NCBI GenBank assembly: GCA_027037535.1
Contig: JALVZQ010000008.1
Coordinates: 124,001 to 188,000, forward strand
DNA: 64,000 nucleotides
Source: Acidilobaceae archaeon
Lineage (GTDB): Archaea; Thermoproteota; Thermoprotei_A; Sulfolobales; Acidilobaceae
Direction: 5' to 3'
Of this stretch, positions 43,200-51,324 are shown piece by piece. The notes under the pieces are model-generated. The model was given only the letters and a program-made list of their open reading frames with translations. It was not told where the DNA came from and did no database searches. Position 1 is the stretch's first letter, and every line of letters starts with the position of its first letter. Made by a program: the position numbers and the translations under genes.

Positions 43200-43306
43200 T
43201 GGTGGGCCCGGGGGGATTCGAACCCCCGACCTACGGGTCTGGAGCTTCGACAGACCCTGGAGGCTTCCAGGGCCTCCGCCGCTCTGCCTGGCTGAGCTAC
43301 GGGCCC
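43200..43306 (-). tRNA. tRNA-Trp (CCA) with 30-nt intron at position 30/31
   Basis: Read leftwards: acceptor GGGCCCG/CGGGCCC, D arm GCTC-GAGC, T arm GGGGG-TTCGAAT-CCCCC, discriminator A, encoded CCA. The anticodon loop CTCCAGA (CCA) follows a stem whose 5' strand is split: GCGG, then a 30-nt intron (43246-43275), then G. After removal the stem is GCGGG/CCCGT. The intron contains CCCTGGA/TCCAGGG, and exon CGGC pairs with intron GTCG to give the 4-bp central helix with bulges GGA and AAG. This non-canonical site lies in the anticodon stem. Confidence 0.88.
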
Positions 43307-43400
43307 AGGGCTTCCTCCATAATGCTTCTATTAAGGGAAAGGAGTAATAAAGGATTATTGTTCCTCTCAATTTTTAGCCTCTCACAGCATTGTTTTAGTA

Positions 43401-43540
43401 AGTGATGTGTGCGCCGATGACCATATCATTAGCAGGGAACCCGGGTCTCGAGGCCGCGGATCTCCATTGTTCCGTGGCTGGTGATGACAAGGCCCGCATG
43501 TGAGGCGCATGAGCCCCTGCTCTAGGTGCAATACTGACGA
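43401..43540 (+). ncRNA. Candidate structured RNA, possibly containing a C/D box sRNA
   Basis: A GC-rich block between tRNA-Trp and the NUDIX gene with no coding frame. It has a hairpin GCCGCGGA/TCCGTGGC (43453-43460 with 43471-43478) and a longer pairing AGCAGGG/CCCTGCT (43431-43437 with 43515-43521). A possible C/D unit spans 43481-43537: box C GTGATGA, D'-like GTGA, weak C' ATGAG, box D CTGA, 57 nt in all. The hairpins and the C/D unit overlap, so they may be alternatives. The RNA class is not settled. Confidence 0.4.
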
Positions 43541-43570
43541 TATGTAGGATAGTGATAGCGGGGAACATAA

Positions 43571-44146
43571 TTGAGCCTTGACACGTGTCCACTAAGAAAA
43601 AACATTGATGGATCAGAGGACGTCGATGCGAGCGTACTCGCTGTTCTCTGGGGAATTCCGCCTAGGGTTCTCCTAGTGAGGAAATCCTGCAGACGGAAAA
43701 CGTATTGGTCGTGTGATGCGGCTCTTCCAGGAGGTCATATAGAGGAACATGAAGGCCCTGTTGAGGCAGCTCTAAGGGAAGCCTGGGAAGAGGCATGGAT
43801 ACACAGAGGTAGTATTAGTATTAAGGGCGTTCTTCCTATAGAGGTTACCCGTATTGGTAAGGTAAAAATACTTCCCATAATAGGGGTGGTCTCTGGACCA
43901 ATCTGTTATCGTCCTAACAGTGAGGAGGTAGACGAGGTTTTCTGGGAGAATCTTTCAATTCTTGATCGTCCTCCGAGAATCTTCTTTCACCCGAATAGAC
44001 GTCTAGCTATCGAAGGCTACATTTTAGATAGCGGGGCTATACTATGGGGGGCCACACTTAGAATTCTTAGACGTATTCATCGTTCATTACAGAGCTGTCC
44101 TAGCCTGCTAGATCCTTTTATAACCCAGCATCCTTCTCCTCGGTGA
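43571..44146 (+). CDS. NUDIX hydrolase
   Basis: A 191-residue nucleoside-diphosphate-X hydrolase. The NUDIX box is visible as GGHIEEHEGPVEAALREAWEEA (GX5EX7REUXEEXGU with small deviations). Substrate is unknown; the family ranges from ADP-ribose to damaged nucleotides. The start is TTG at 43571, preceded by GCGGGGA. Its 3' end overlaps the convergent HAD gene by 70 nt. Confidence 0.85.
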   Translation: MSLDTCPLRKNIDGSEDVDASVLAVLWGIPPRVLLVRKSCRRKTYWSCDAALPGGHIEEHEGPVEAALREAWEEAWIHRGSISIKGVLPIEVTRIGKVKILPIIGVVSGPICYRPNSEEVDEVFWENLSILDRPPRIFFHPNRRLAIEGYILDSGAILWGATLRILRRIHRSLQSCPSLLDPFITQHPSPR

Positions 44147-44532
44147 ATAACCAGAGCCCCGCACACGTATCTCTTTAGACTCTCTAGAACATATGGGTTG
44201 TCGTCGTGCCATTCATAGATGCAACCTTCCTTTTCTAGTATACGTTCTGCACAGTATAATTTGTGGTCTATTTCACTTCTTTCCCGGTTAAGGCAGAATT
44301 CCATTCGTGATAATGATACGCCCATAGATTTTAAAGTATCTTTTATGAAGTAGAGCCATTTAGCTGATCTTCCAGAAACTATGTATATCTTCATATGATG
44401 CGGAATATTCTGTAAGAGTAATAGTCCTAGATTCCTCGCCCGGACGTGCTCTGGAGCCCACTCATAGACGTCTACTGGTTCTACTAATACTCCGTCAAAG
44501 TCTAGGACTATTACGTCACAGTCACAATCCAT
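44077..44532 (-). CDS. HAD-superfamily hydrolase
   Basis: A 151-residue HAD phosphatase-like protein. VIVLDFDGVLVEPVDVYEW is motif I with the nucleophile DFDGV, KIYIVSGRSAKW is motif II (Ser), and a Lys lies in EIDHKLYCAERIL, followed by acidic EWHDDNPYVLESL (motif IV). The start at ATG 44532 is set by GGGAGAAT upstream; the longer frame reaches into the divergent Ncs6 gene and is unlikely. No substrate can be named. Confidence 0.8.
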   Translation of the reverse strand: MDCDCDVIVLDFDGVLVEPVDVYEWAPEHVRARNLGLLLLQNIPHHMKIYIVSGRSAKWLYFIKDTLKSMGVSLSRMEFCLNRERSEIDHKLYCAERILEKEGCIYEWHDDNPYVLESLKRYVCGALVIHRGEGCWVIKGSSRLGQLCNER

Positions 44533-44658
44533 TTCTTTATTCTCCCTAACCTGATTCCGTGTTATGGACAGTGTATTAAACTCCTTAAGATAAGCTATTT
44601 GCAATGCGGAGAGTAGAGGTAGCGATAGACAATAGGATAACGAAGGATAGTGATAGAT

Positions 44659-45645
44659 ATGGTAAAGTGTAGCGTGTGCGGCATTAGAGACGCGGTAGTG
44701 TTCCAGCAACATAGCGGTAAAGCCCTCTGTAGGCAATGCTTTATCGAAGATGTCACTGCCAGGACTATAGCTGAGATTAAACGTTGGAAAATGTTTGGTC
44801 CTAAAAACAGGCTTCTGCTAGGGTTGAGCGGTGGTAAGGACAGTTATGTGCTCTTAGATATCCTAGCTAGGATCCATCCTGTTTCTAGGATCTTGGCAGT
44901 ATCTATTATCGAGGGTATACCACGGTATAACAGAGAAGAAGATATAAGAAGGCTTAAAGTAGTTGCACGAGAGTATGGAGTCGATGTCATCGTTACCAGT
45001 ATTAGAGAATATACGGGGCACAGCTTAGCAGAACTTGTTATGAGGGCTTGGAGAAAAGGTAAACGTATCTCTCCATGTACTTATTGTGGCATATCTCGGA
45101 GACGTATACTTAACTTCTATGCTAGAATGTATGGCGCTGACAAGACAGTTACAGCACATAATCTAGACGACGAGGTACAGACAGCCGTTGTTAATCTACT
45201 TAGAGGTGATAGAATAGGATTGCTACGACTTCATCCAGCCGCCTCGCCTGCAAGTAAACTTATAGTGCCCAGGGTTAAGCCATTGCGGAAAATATACGAA
45301 TGGGAGAGCGCTACCTACGCATATATGAAAAAGTTCCCATTACAAGAGACAGAGTGCATGTTCATACGTTACGCCCCAACGCTGAGGGCCAGGGTTAGAG
45401 ACATGCTATACGTCATCGAGTCCCGCAGGCCAGGAACCCTTCTCCGCATACTAGAACTACTTGACGAAGTACTCGAAGAAGAAGCCCGTAATCTGTCGCC
45501 TGAAGCCCTCTCACGGTGCAAGAAGTGTGGGGAGCCAACCAGTCCCTCTCGCCACTTGTGCAAACTATGCGAGATCCTTGAGCTAGCAGACGTTCAAAGA
45601 CCTGTATACTCAGTTTATTACTCAGAGAATTCTGATCCCGCATAA
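44659..45645 (+). CDS. tRNA 2-thiolation protein, Ncs6/TtuA/TtcA family
   Basis: An ATP-pyrophosphatase that thiolates tRNA uridines. The 328 residues show an N-terminal zinc finger (CSVCGIRDAVVFQQHSGKALCRQC), PP-loop LLGLSGGKDSYVLLD, a central CTYCGISRR with catalytic/cluster cysteines, and a C-terminal zinc finger (CKKCGEPTSPSRHLCKLC). Archaeal relatives act at U34 (Ncs6) or U54 (TtuA); by eye I cannot separate them. The start at ATG 44659 has AGTGAT just upstream. Confidence 0.88.
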   Translation: MVKCSVCGIRDAVVFQQHSGKALCRQCFIEDVTARTIAEIKRWKMFGPKNRLLLGLSGGKDSYVLLDILARIHPVSRILAVSIIEGIPRYNREEDIRRLKVVAREYGVDVIVTSIREYTGHSLAELVMRAWRKGKRISPCTYCGISRRRILNFYARMYGADKTVTAHNLDDEVQTAVVNLLRGDRIGLLRLHPAASPASKLIVPRVKPLRKIYEWESATYAYMKKFPLQETECMFIRYAPTLRARVRDMLYVIESRRPGTLLRILELLDEVLEEEARNLSPEALSRCKKCGEPTSPSRHLCKLCEILELADVQRPVYSVYYSENSDPA

Positions 45646-45701
45646 TAATTATTTATCCGGTTAGTCAATCCAGATCAGTAAGGAGAGGAGGTGTTAGTGT
45701 C

Positions 45702-45956
45702 ATGGAGGTAGGAAAAGAGCTACAGCCTCCATACGCTGTTGTTAAGAAACCTCATCTCGTAAAGAAGGGTCCAGTCGATCCAGGTATAAGGCGTGGGAGA
45801 GGATTTAGCATTAAGGAGTTAGAGGCTGTCGGATTAACCGTTAAGCAGGCAAGGAAACTTGGCCTGTATGTAGATACAAGGCGTAAAACCGTGCACGAAT
45901 GGAATATCAAGGCACTCAAAGAATACCTTGAAAAAGTAAAGGCTCTCTCAAAGTAG
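45702..45956 (+). CDS. rpl13e: 50S ribosomal protein L13e
   Basis: An 84-residue protein found in Crenarchaea and eukaryotes but not in most Euryarchaeota. The segment RRGRGFSIKELEAVGLTVKQARKLGLYVDTRRKTVHEWN is the L13e core. GGAGAGGAGGTG lies upstream of the ATG. Its presence supports the crenarchaeal assignment. Confidence 0.93.
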   Translation: MEVGKELQPPYAVVKKPHLVKKGPVDPGIRRGRGFSIKELEAVGLTVKQARKLGLYVDTRRKTVHEWNIKALKEYLEKVKALSK

Positions 45957-46036
45957 GTTTTTCTAAACATTATATTAGGAAATAATTAGGTAGCGGAATT
46001 ATATGTTAATTACCTACAGGAAAATAATCTCCTTCA

Positions 46037-47143
46037 CTACCTTTCCCTTTTGCCCTCGATGAATTCTTCGAACCATTGAAGCGCTATCTCATCGCTTGGA
46101 GCTTGTACTGGCGGATGCTTGAAGAACGGTGCAGATACGCTTACTAGTGGTCCTCCGATACCTCGGTCGATGGCAACTTTTGTCCCTCTTATAGCATCTA
46201 TCATTGCTCCAGCAAACATGCTCTTATCGTCGACCGTGAGCTTGGCCTCTATTGTTACTGGGAAGCCACCGAAGCTTGTACCTTTCAGGTAGATGTAGGC
46301 TACTTTCGTGTTACCGAGGAATGGGACGAAGTCGCTGGGACCTATTCTGACTTTTCCGTTTTTGTAGAGTTCCTCTCCGTAGGGGAGAATCGATGTCACC
46401 GCCTGGGTTTTGCTAATTCTCTTGCTCCTAAGTCTTTCTTCCACTAGCATGTTCTCGAAATCAGTATTTCCTCCGATATTGAGCTGATATGTTTCTTCGA
46501 CTTTTACTCCACGCATGTGCATAAGTCTCACAAGTGTTCGGTGAAATACTGTTGCTCCGAGCTGACCTTTTATGTCGTCGCCGGTAACGGGTATTCCCTT
46601 TTCTTCGAATTTCTTGGGCCATCCCTCGCTCTGGTCGCTAGCTATGAAAACTGGCATTCCATTGATAAATGCTACTCCTGCTTCTAGTGCGGCTTCTGCA
46701 TAGAACCTTGTGGCCTTCTCACTTCCTACTGGTAGGAAGTTTATGAGTATTTCAGCTCCTGATTCCTTCAGCACGTCTACGACTTCTCCTAGGGATACGT
46801 CTTTTTCTATCGGGTTGAATCTCTCCCTCATGTGGGGAGCTACGCCGTCTAGTACTGGTCCTGGGCTAACGTATACGCCGAGCCTCTCTGGTATTTCTGC
46901 AAATCTTGGTGTGACGTTTGGAGGCTCAAATATTGCTTGGGCTAGGTCTTTTCCTATTTTGTTCTTTGAAACGTCGAATGCGGCTACCCATTCTATGTCT
47001 CCGATATGGTATCCTCCTAGTTTGACTCTTGTCACTCCGGGGACGAATTCGTCTTCCTCAGCGTTTTTGTAATAGTATACTCCTTGAACAAGAGCTGATG
47101 CACAGTTACCTACTCCTACTATTGCTGCTTTTATCCTCGCCAA
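46037..47143 (-). CDS. ino1: Myo-inositol-1-phosphate synthase
   Basis: Converts glucose-6-phosphate to inositol-1-phosphate, the precursor of archaetidylinositol and of di-myo-inositol phosphate, a thermoprotectant in hyperthermophiles. The 368 residues begin with the NAD-binding [23 protein letters not shown] and include [20 protein letters not shown] and the family [19 protein letters not shown] and [15 protein letters not shown]-alcohol phosphatidyltransferase gene at 51.3 kb may use the product. Confidence 0.95.
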   Translation of the reverse strand: MARIKAAIVGVGNCASALVQGVYYYKNAEEDEFVPGVTRVKLGGYHIGDIEWVAAFDVSKNKIGKDLAQAIFEPPNVTPRFAEIPERLGVYVSPGPVLDGVAPHMRERFNPIEKDVSLGEVVDVLKESGAEILINFLPVGSEKATRFYAEAALEAGVAFINGMPVFIASDQSEGWPKKFEEKGIPVTGDDIKGQLGATVFHRTLVRLMHMRGVKVEETYQLNIGGNTDFENMLVEERLRSKRISKTQAVTSILPYGEELYKNGKVRIGPSDFVPFLGNTKVAYIYLKGTSFGGFPVTIEAKLTVDDKSMFAGAMIDAIRGTKVAIDRGIGGPLVSVSAPFFKHPPVQAPSDEIALQWFEEFIEGKRER

Positions 47144-47189
47144 TATTCACACCCGTAAATATCTCTATCCATGAATATTCTGAGATGAC

Positions 47190-47199
47190 AAATATAAAA
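47190..47199 (+). promoter_or_regulatory. TATA box giving a leaderless padR-like transcript
   Basis: AATATAAAAC is centred about 28 nt upstream of the ATG at 47223. With normal archaeal spacing transcription would begin at or one base before the start codon. No ribosome-binding site precedes the ATG, consistent with leaderless mRNA. Confidence 0.45.
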
Positions 47200-47222
47200 C
47201 TTTAGCCCCACAAATCTCTGTA

Positions 47223-47570
47223 ATGGTGCATAACAGCATGGAACTAGAGAAAAATCCCCCACTAGCAAGACTCTATAAGAAAACTACTGTGGAAACTCTA
47301 TGGCTCTATATCCTAGCATCACTCATATCTGAAGGACCTACATACGGCTACAACGTTAGAAAAATAATCGCGAACAAGTTTGGGTTCAAACCCTCTACAG
47401 TCACGCTATACACGGTTCTATATCGTTTAGAGAGATTAGGCTATCTCGTAAAACAAGGCGACACCTATAGTATAACTGAGAAGGGTCGAAAACTGCTCGA
47501 AGAAGGAATAAATCATTTGGAAAAAACCGTGTCCCTGCTGAAAGAATCTCTTGCCACAGAAAGTAAGTAA
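47223..47570 (+). CDS. PadR-family transcription regulator
   Basis: A 115-residue winged-helix regulator. ASLISEGPTYGYNVRKIIANKFGFKPSTVTLYTVLYRLERLGYL is the PadR DNA-binding domain, followed by TYSITEKGRKLLEEG (wing) and a short dimerisation helix. It is divergent from ino1, with only 79 nt between, so it may control itself and possibly ino1. Effector unknown. Confidence 0.87.
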   Translation: MVHNSMELEKNPPLARLYKKTTVETLWLYILASLISEGPTYGYNVRKIIANKFGFKPSTVTLYTVLYRLERLGYLVKQGDTYSITEKGRKLLEEGINHLEKTVSLLKESLATESK

Positions 47571-47583
47571 GGATACCTAATAT

Positions 47584-47660
47584 TGTTGGCGGCTCGAATG
47601 GTCCGTGAATCTCTCATCGGGAGACCCTCTATTCTAACCCAGCGGATCTCATCGCCGCCA
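47584..47660 (-). ncRNA. Candidate H/ACA-type pseudouridylation guide RNA
   Basis: Read leftwards, a 7-bp lower stem TGGCGGC/GCCGCCA encloses an internal loop with 5' strand GATGAGA and 3' strand CCATTCGA, then an upper stem TCCG/CGGA with further GAAT/ATTC and TCTC/GAGA pairs and a terminal CCGAT. Box ACA (47586-47584) follows the lower stem at once. The distance from upper stem to ACA is about 15 nt, as expected for H/ACA guides. A GATGA in the upper part could form the L7Ae kink motif. Target not identified; Nop10 is encoded at 16.4 kb. Confidence 0.45.
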
Positions 47661-47693
47661 CCTTGAGTATCGTGTCTAGGGGGTTTAGTAGTT

Positions 47694-48077
47694 TTGACAA
47701 GCGGAGAACGACTGCTTAAATATCCATGGTTGCTTCCAATTATTATCTCCCACCTTTATGGAATAAGAGAACCTAAGGATATTGCAGAGTGGCTAGGGAT
47801 CTCGTCTAAAACTGCTAAGAGCCTGGTTTACTATGCCTCAAGAATACCTGAAATATACAGGGTTAAGATAGACTGTTATGCTAGAATAGATGATAGATCC
47901 TTTGGAGCTATCATAAATAGATACGTTATTGTAGCTAGGATTAGGAAAAAGAAGATAGCAGGATACACGCTTGTCTCTACTGAGAATAGAGGCCTTATAT
48001 CTATAAGCGGCAGGGCTCCTAAATGGGCTTTGGAGATCGCGGAAAAAATTCGTGGAATGTGTGGTGAAGGGGTTTAA
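47694..48077 (+). CDS. Hypothetical helix-turn-helix protein
   Basis: A 127-residue protein with an N-terminal HTH (IREPKDIAEWLGISSKTAKSLVYYASRIP) and a beta-rich C-terminal half (INRYVIVARIRKKKIAGYTLVSTENRG). Start is TTG at 47694, preceded by AGGGGG. I recognise no family. Converges on aconitase, with one base between the stops. Confidence 0.62.
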   Translation: MTSGERLLKYPWLLPIIISHLYGIREPKDIAEWLGISSKTAKSLVYYASRIPEIYRVKIDCYARIDDRSFGAIINRYVIVARIRKKKIAGYTLVSTENRGLISISGRAPKWALEIAEKIRGMCGEGV

Positions 48078-48078
48078 G

Positions 48079-50778
48079 TTACTGTTTCTTTTGTTCTTTG
48101 ATTATTTTTCTAAGCACGTATTGTAGTATTCCTCCGTGCTTGTAGTATTCGACTTCTATTGGTGTGTCGAGTCGTGCTTTGACCTTGAACTCTATTATTT
48201 TCCCGTCTGGCTTCTTTGCTCTTACTGTTAGTATCTTTCCTGGATAGAGGCCTTCGCTGATACCTATAATATCATATTCTTCGCTTCCATCAAGACCTAG
48301 TTTTTCGGCGTTTTCGCCTGGTAGGAACTCTAATGGGAGAATTCCCATTCCTACTAGGTTACTTCTATGGATTCTTTCGTAGCTTTCGGCTATGACTGCT
48401 TTTACTCCGAGTAGGGCTGGTCCTTTTGCTGCCCAATCCCTGCTACTGCCAGTACCATACTGTTTACCGCCCAGTATTATTACTGGTATGTTCATTTCCT
48501 TGTATTTCCTGGCTGCGTCGAAGATGTGCATTATTTCTCCTGTCGGCCAGAATATAGTCCATGCCCCTTCTCTGTCTGGTACTAGTTTGTTTCTGAATCT
48601 TGGGTTATCGAATGTGCATCTCATCATTACTTCGTGGTTTCCTCTTCTCGAACCACATGTGTTGTATTGATAGGGTTTTACTCCGTGTTCGTCTAGATAC
48701 TCTGCTGCCTTTGTACCTGGAAGTATTCTTCCCGCGGGACTTATATGGTCGGTTGTTACTCTGTCTGGCGCATATACTATTACTCTAGCTCCCTTGATGT
48801 CTTGGGGTTCTGGTGGTTCGAGAGGCATGTCTTCGAAGAATGGTGGCTTCTTTATGTACGTGCTCTTCGGATCCCAGGGATATGTTGGCGAGTCTATTTC
48901 TGGAAGTGACTTCCAGTTCTCGTCGCCTTCCCATATGTTGCTATACTTTTGTTTGAAGGCCTCGGGATCCAGTGCTTTCTCTACCGCTTCCTGTATCTCT
49001 TTCTGACTTGGCCAGATATCCTTCAGGTACACTGGGTTTCCGTTGGGATCGTATCCTATTGGCTCTGTGTAGAAGTCTATGTCTATTCGTCCAGCTAAGG
49101 CATATGCTATTACCAGTGGTGGGCTTGCTAGGAAGTTGCCGCGTGCGAGTGGATGTATTCTACCAGAGAAGTTCCTGTTACCGCTCAGTACTGTTGCCGC
49201 CCATAGATCCTTCTCCTTTATAGCGTCTTCAACGACCTTTGGCAGGGGACCGCTGTTACCTATACATACTGTACAGCCGAAGCCTGTGACATGGTATCTT
49301 ATTGCTTCTAGATATGACATTAGGCCTAGCTTATTCCAGTAGTCTGGAACGACTCTGCTTCCAGGCGCATTGCTGGTCTTCACCCAGGGCCTTGGCTTTA
49401 GTCCAAGCTCTACTGCTTTCTTTGCAACTAGACCCGCAGCTATCATTAAGCTTGGGTTGCTTGTATTGGTACAGCTGGTTATGCCGGCGAGAACCACGCT
49501 TCCATCTGTTAACTCTACTTTTTCTCCGTCTATTTCTATTTGTACAGCTGCTGGTCCTCTTCCTTTCTGCTTCCAGTATTCTTCTAGGATTGCCTTGATT
49601 CTCTTTTTGGCTTCTTTTAACGGTATTCTGTCTTCAGGATGGCTTGGTCCTGCTATACTGGGTTCTACATCGTTTAGATCTATTTCTATTATCTTTGTAT
49701 AGCTTGGTACCGGGCTCTCTATATCGTACCATATGCCTGTCCTCTTTAGGTATTCCTCTACAAACTTTACATATGCGGGGTCCCTTCCTGTTAGTAGTAG
49801 GAACTTCATGGTTTGTTCATCTGGCGGGAAGAAGCCCATTGTTGATCCGTACTCTGGAGCCATGTTCGCTATTGTCGCCCTGTCTGGTACCGCTAGGTTC
49901 TTGACTCCTGGGCCGAAGTATTCAACGAATTTTCCTACGACTCCCACCTTTCTTAGCTTTTCTGTTATGTAGAGGACAAGGTCTGTCGCAGTCGCTCCTT
50001 CTGGTAGTTCTCCTACTAGTTTTACCCCGACTACTTCGGGTAGCAGCATGTAGTATGGTTGTCCTAGGAGTGTGGCTTCGGCCTCTATTCCTCCTACTCC
50101 CCATCCCATGACTCCGAGACCGTTTATCATGGTGGTGTGGCTATCGGTTCCGAGGACGCTGTCGGGGTATGCGATTAGTTTATCGCCGTTCTCCCTTAGC
50201 CATACGACTTTGGCTAGATATTCTAGGTTTACTTGGTGAATTATTCCTTTGCCTGGAGGTGCTACGCGGAAGTTCTTGAATGCTTTCTGGGCCCATTTGA
50301 GAAGAGTGTATCGCTCTGCGTTTCTTTCGAATTCCTTTTTCATGTTCCAGGCTAGGCTATACGAGGTGCCGAAGTAGTCTACTTGGATGCTGTGATCAAT
50401 TATTAGGTGCACTGGTATAACGGGGTTTAGTAGGGTTGGGTCATAACCGAATTCTTTTAATGCATCCCTCATTGCTGCTAGGTCTACTACTGCTGGGACT
50501 CCGGTGAAGTCTTGCATTATTATTCTTGTCGGATGAAGAGGTATGTCTTTTTTGGCCGCGTTTTCCTCCCATTTTGCTACGCTGAGTACCTCTTCGTCCC
50601 TAACTATGTATCCGTCATGGTTTCTGATAACGTTTTCCAGTAGAATTCTTATAGAATATGGTAGCCTGTCGAGTTTACCATAGCCGAACTCATCTATCTT
50701 CCTTACATTATAGAATAGTGCTTTTCCCTTTGGAGTCTCAATGTATTCTTTGAACTCTTCTTTATTGAATGAAGCCAT
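48079..50778 (-). CDS. acnA: Aconitate hydratase A
   Basis: A 4Fe-4S enzyme interconverting citrate and isocitrate. The 899 residues show SVLGTDSHTTMINGLGVMGWGVGGIEAEA, the cluster cysteine motif GITSCTNTSNPSLM, and GFGCTVCIGNSGPL (second pair of Cys), plus C-terminal swivel-domain GGKQYGTGSSRDWAAKGP. I take ATG 50778 because GGGTGAT lies 5 nt upstream and family proteins begin here; the in-frame ATG at 50829 is probably not used. Suggests a citric-acid-cycle capacity. Confidence 0.95.
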   Translation of the reverse strand: MASFNKEEFKEYIETPKGKALFYNVRKIDEFGYGKLDRLPYSIRILLENVIRNHDGYIVRDEEVLSVAKWEENAAKKDIPLHPTRIIMQDFTGVPAVVDLAAMRDALKEFGYDPTLLNPVIPVHLIIDHSIQVDYFGTSYSLAWNMKKEFERNAERYTLLKWAQKAFKNFRVAPPGKGIIHQVNLEYLAKVVWLRENGDKLIAYPDSVLGTDSHTTMINGLGVMGWGVGGIEAEATLLGQPYYMLLPEVVGVKLVGELPEGATATDLVLYITEKLRKVGVVGKFVEYFGPGVKNLAVPDRATIANMAPEYGSTMGFFPPDEQTMKFLLLTGRDPAYVKFVEEYLKRTGIWYDIESPVPSYTKIIEIDLNDVEPSIAGPSHPEDRIPLKEAKKRIKAILEEYWKQKGRGPAAVQIEIDGEKVELTDGSVVLAGITSCTNTSNPSLMIAAGLVAKKAVELGLKPRPWVKTSNAPGSRVVPDYWNKLGLMSYLEAIRYHVTGFGCTVCIGNSGPLPKVVEDAIKEKDLWAATVLSGNRNFSGRIHPLARGNFLASPPLVIAYALAGRIDIDFYTEPIGYDPNGNPVYLKDIWPSQKEIQEAVEKALDPEAFKQKYSNIWEGDENWKSLPEIDSPTYPWDPKSTYIKKPPFFEDMPLEPPEPQDIKGARVIVYAPDRVTTDHISPAGRILPGTKAAEYLDEHGVKPYQYNTCGSRRGNHEVMMRCTFDNPRFRNKLVPDREGAWTIFWPTGEIMHIFDAARKYKEMNIPVIILGGKQYGTGSSRDWAAKGPALLGVKAVIAESYERIHRSNLVGMGILPLEFLPGENAEKLGLDGSEEYDIIGISEGLYPGKILTVRAKKPDGKIIEFKVKARLDTPIEVEYYKHGGILQYVLRKIIKEQKKQ

Positions 50779-50850
50779 TCGTGCATCACCCAGATCATGT
50801 TTCCAATGATCTCTAGGCGGATCGCTCAAAATTAAATATCACTATCTGTG

Positions 50851-50860
50851 ATGACGTCAT
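50851..50860. promoter_or_regulatory. Palindrome ATGACGTCAT upstream of aconitase
   Basis: A perfect 10-bp palindrome between the divergent acnA and aIF1 genes, just upstream of an AT-rich GATATTTAATTTT element (50829-50843 on the minus strand) that could be the acnA TATA box. The position suits a regulator-binding site. No binding protein is known. Confidence 0.35.
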
Positions 50861-50941
50861 GGCTTTCGACTTTTGCACATGTAAATGTTTATTACCCCGA
50901 GAATAATAATGATTAATACGCTAGAGTAAGCCGCGTTATAG

Positions 50942-51262
50942 GTGGTCAGCAAAGCCATGACGGATCTCTCGATGTGCGGAGGACTCCCTCCTGAAATCTG
51001 CGAGCAACTTTCTATAGAAGAACAAATCATAAAGATAAGAGTCGAGAAGAGAAAGTTCGGACGAGAAGTAACAATTATTGAAGGAATCAACGAGAAAGAA
51101 TTCGATCTTAGAAAACTAGCAAGCAAGCTAAAAAGCAAACTAGCCACTGGTGGAACGGCCAAAAATGGCAGAATAGAGCTCCAAGGAGATCATCGTCACC
51201 GCGTCAAGAAATTACTGGTCGAAATGGGGTTCCCTGAAGAGAACATAACGATAATAGAGTAA
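50942..51262 (+). CDS. aif1: Translation initiation factor 1 (SUI1)
   Basis: The archaeal eIF1 homologue that checks start-codon selection. The 106-residue protein includes [33 protein letters not shown] and [34 protein letters not shown], the SUI1 core. GTG 50942 and ATG 50957 are both possible starts. Of interest given the candidate non-AUG-type starts noted for ksgA and dph2. Confidence 0.95.
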   Translation: MVSKAMTDLSMCGGLPPEICEQLSIEEQIIKIRVEKRKFGREVTIIEGINEKEFDLRKLASKLKSKLATGGTAKNGRIELQGDHRHRVKKLLVEMGFPEENITIIE

Positions 51263-51324
51263 GGATTCAATGCTTTTTTACTATTCTAACGCCTCATACC
51301 CTGTTTTCAGACACTCGTGGTATC

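Noticed and set aside
43123-43347. Small basic ORF beginning MASRRHSKRR
   Set aside because: Most of it runs through tRNA-Trp on the opposite strand; its C-terminal half is antisense tRNA. No independent support.
44533-44736. N-terminal extension of the HAD protein
   Set aside because: Would overlap the divergent Ncs6-like gene; GGGAGAAT and a family-like N-terminus point to ATG 44532.
50848-50856. GTGATGA as a C box upstream of aIF1
   Set aside because: No box D within the next 80 nt; the motif is part of a palindrome instead.
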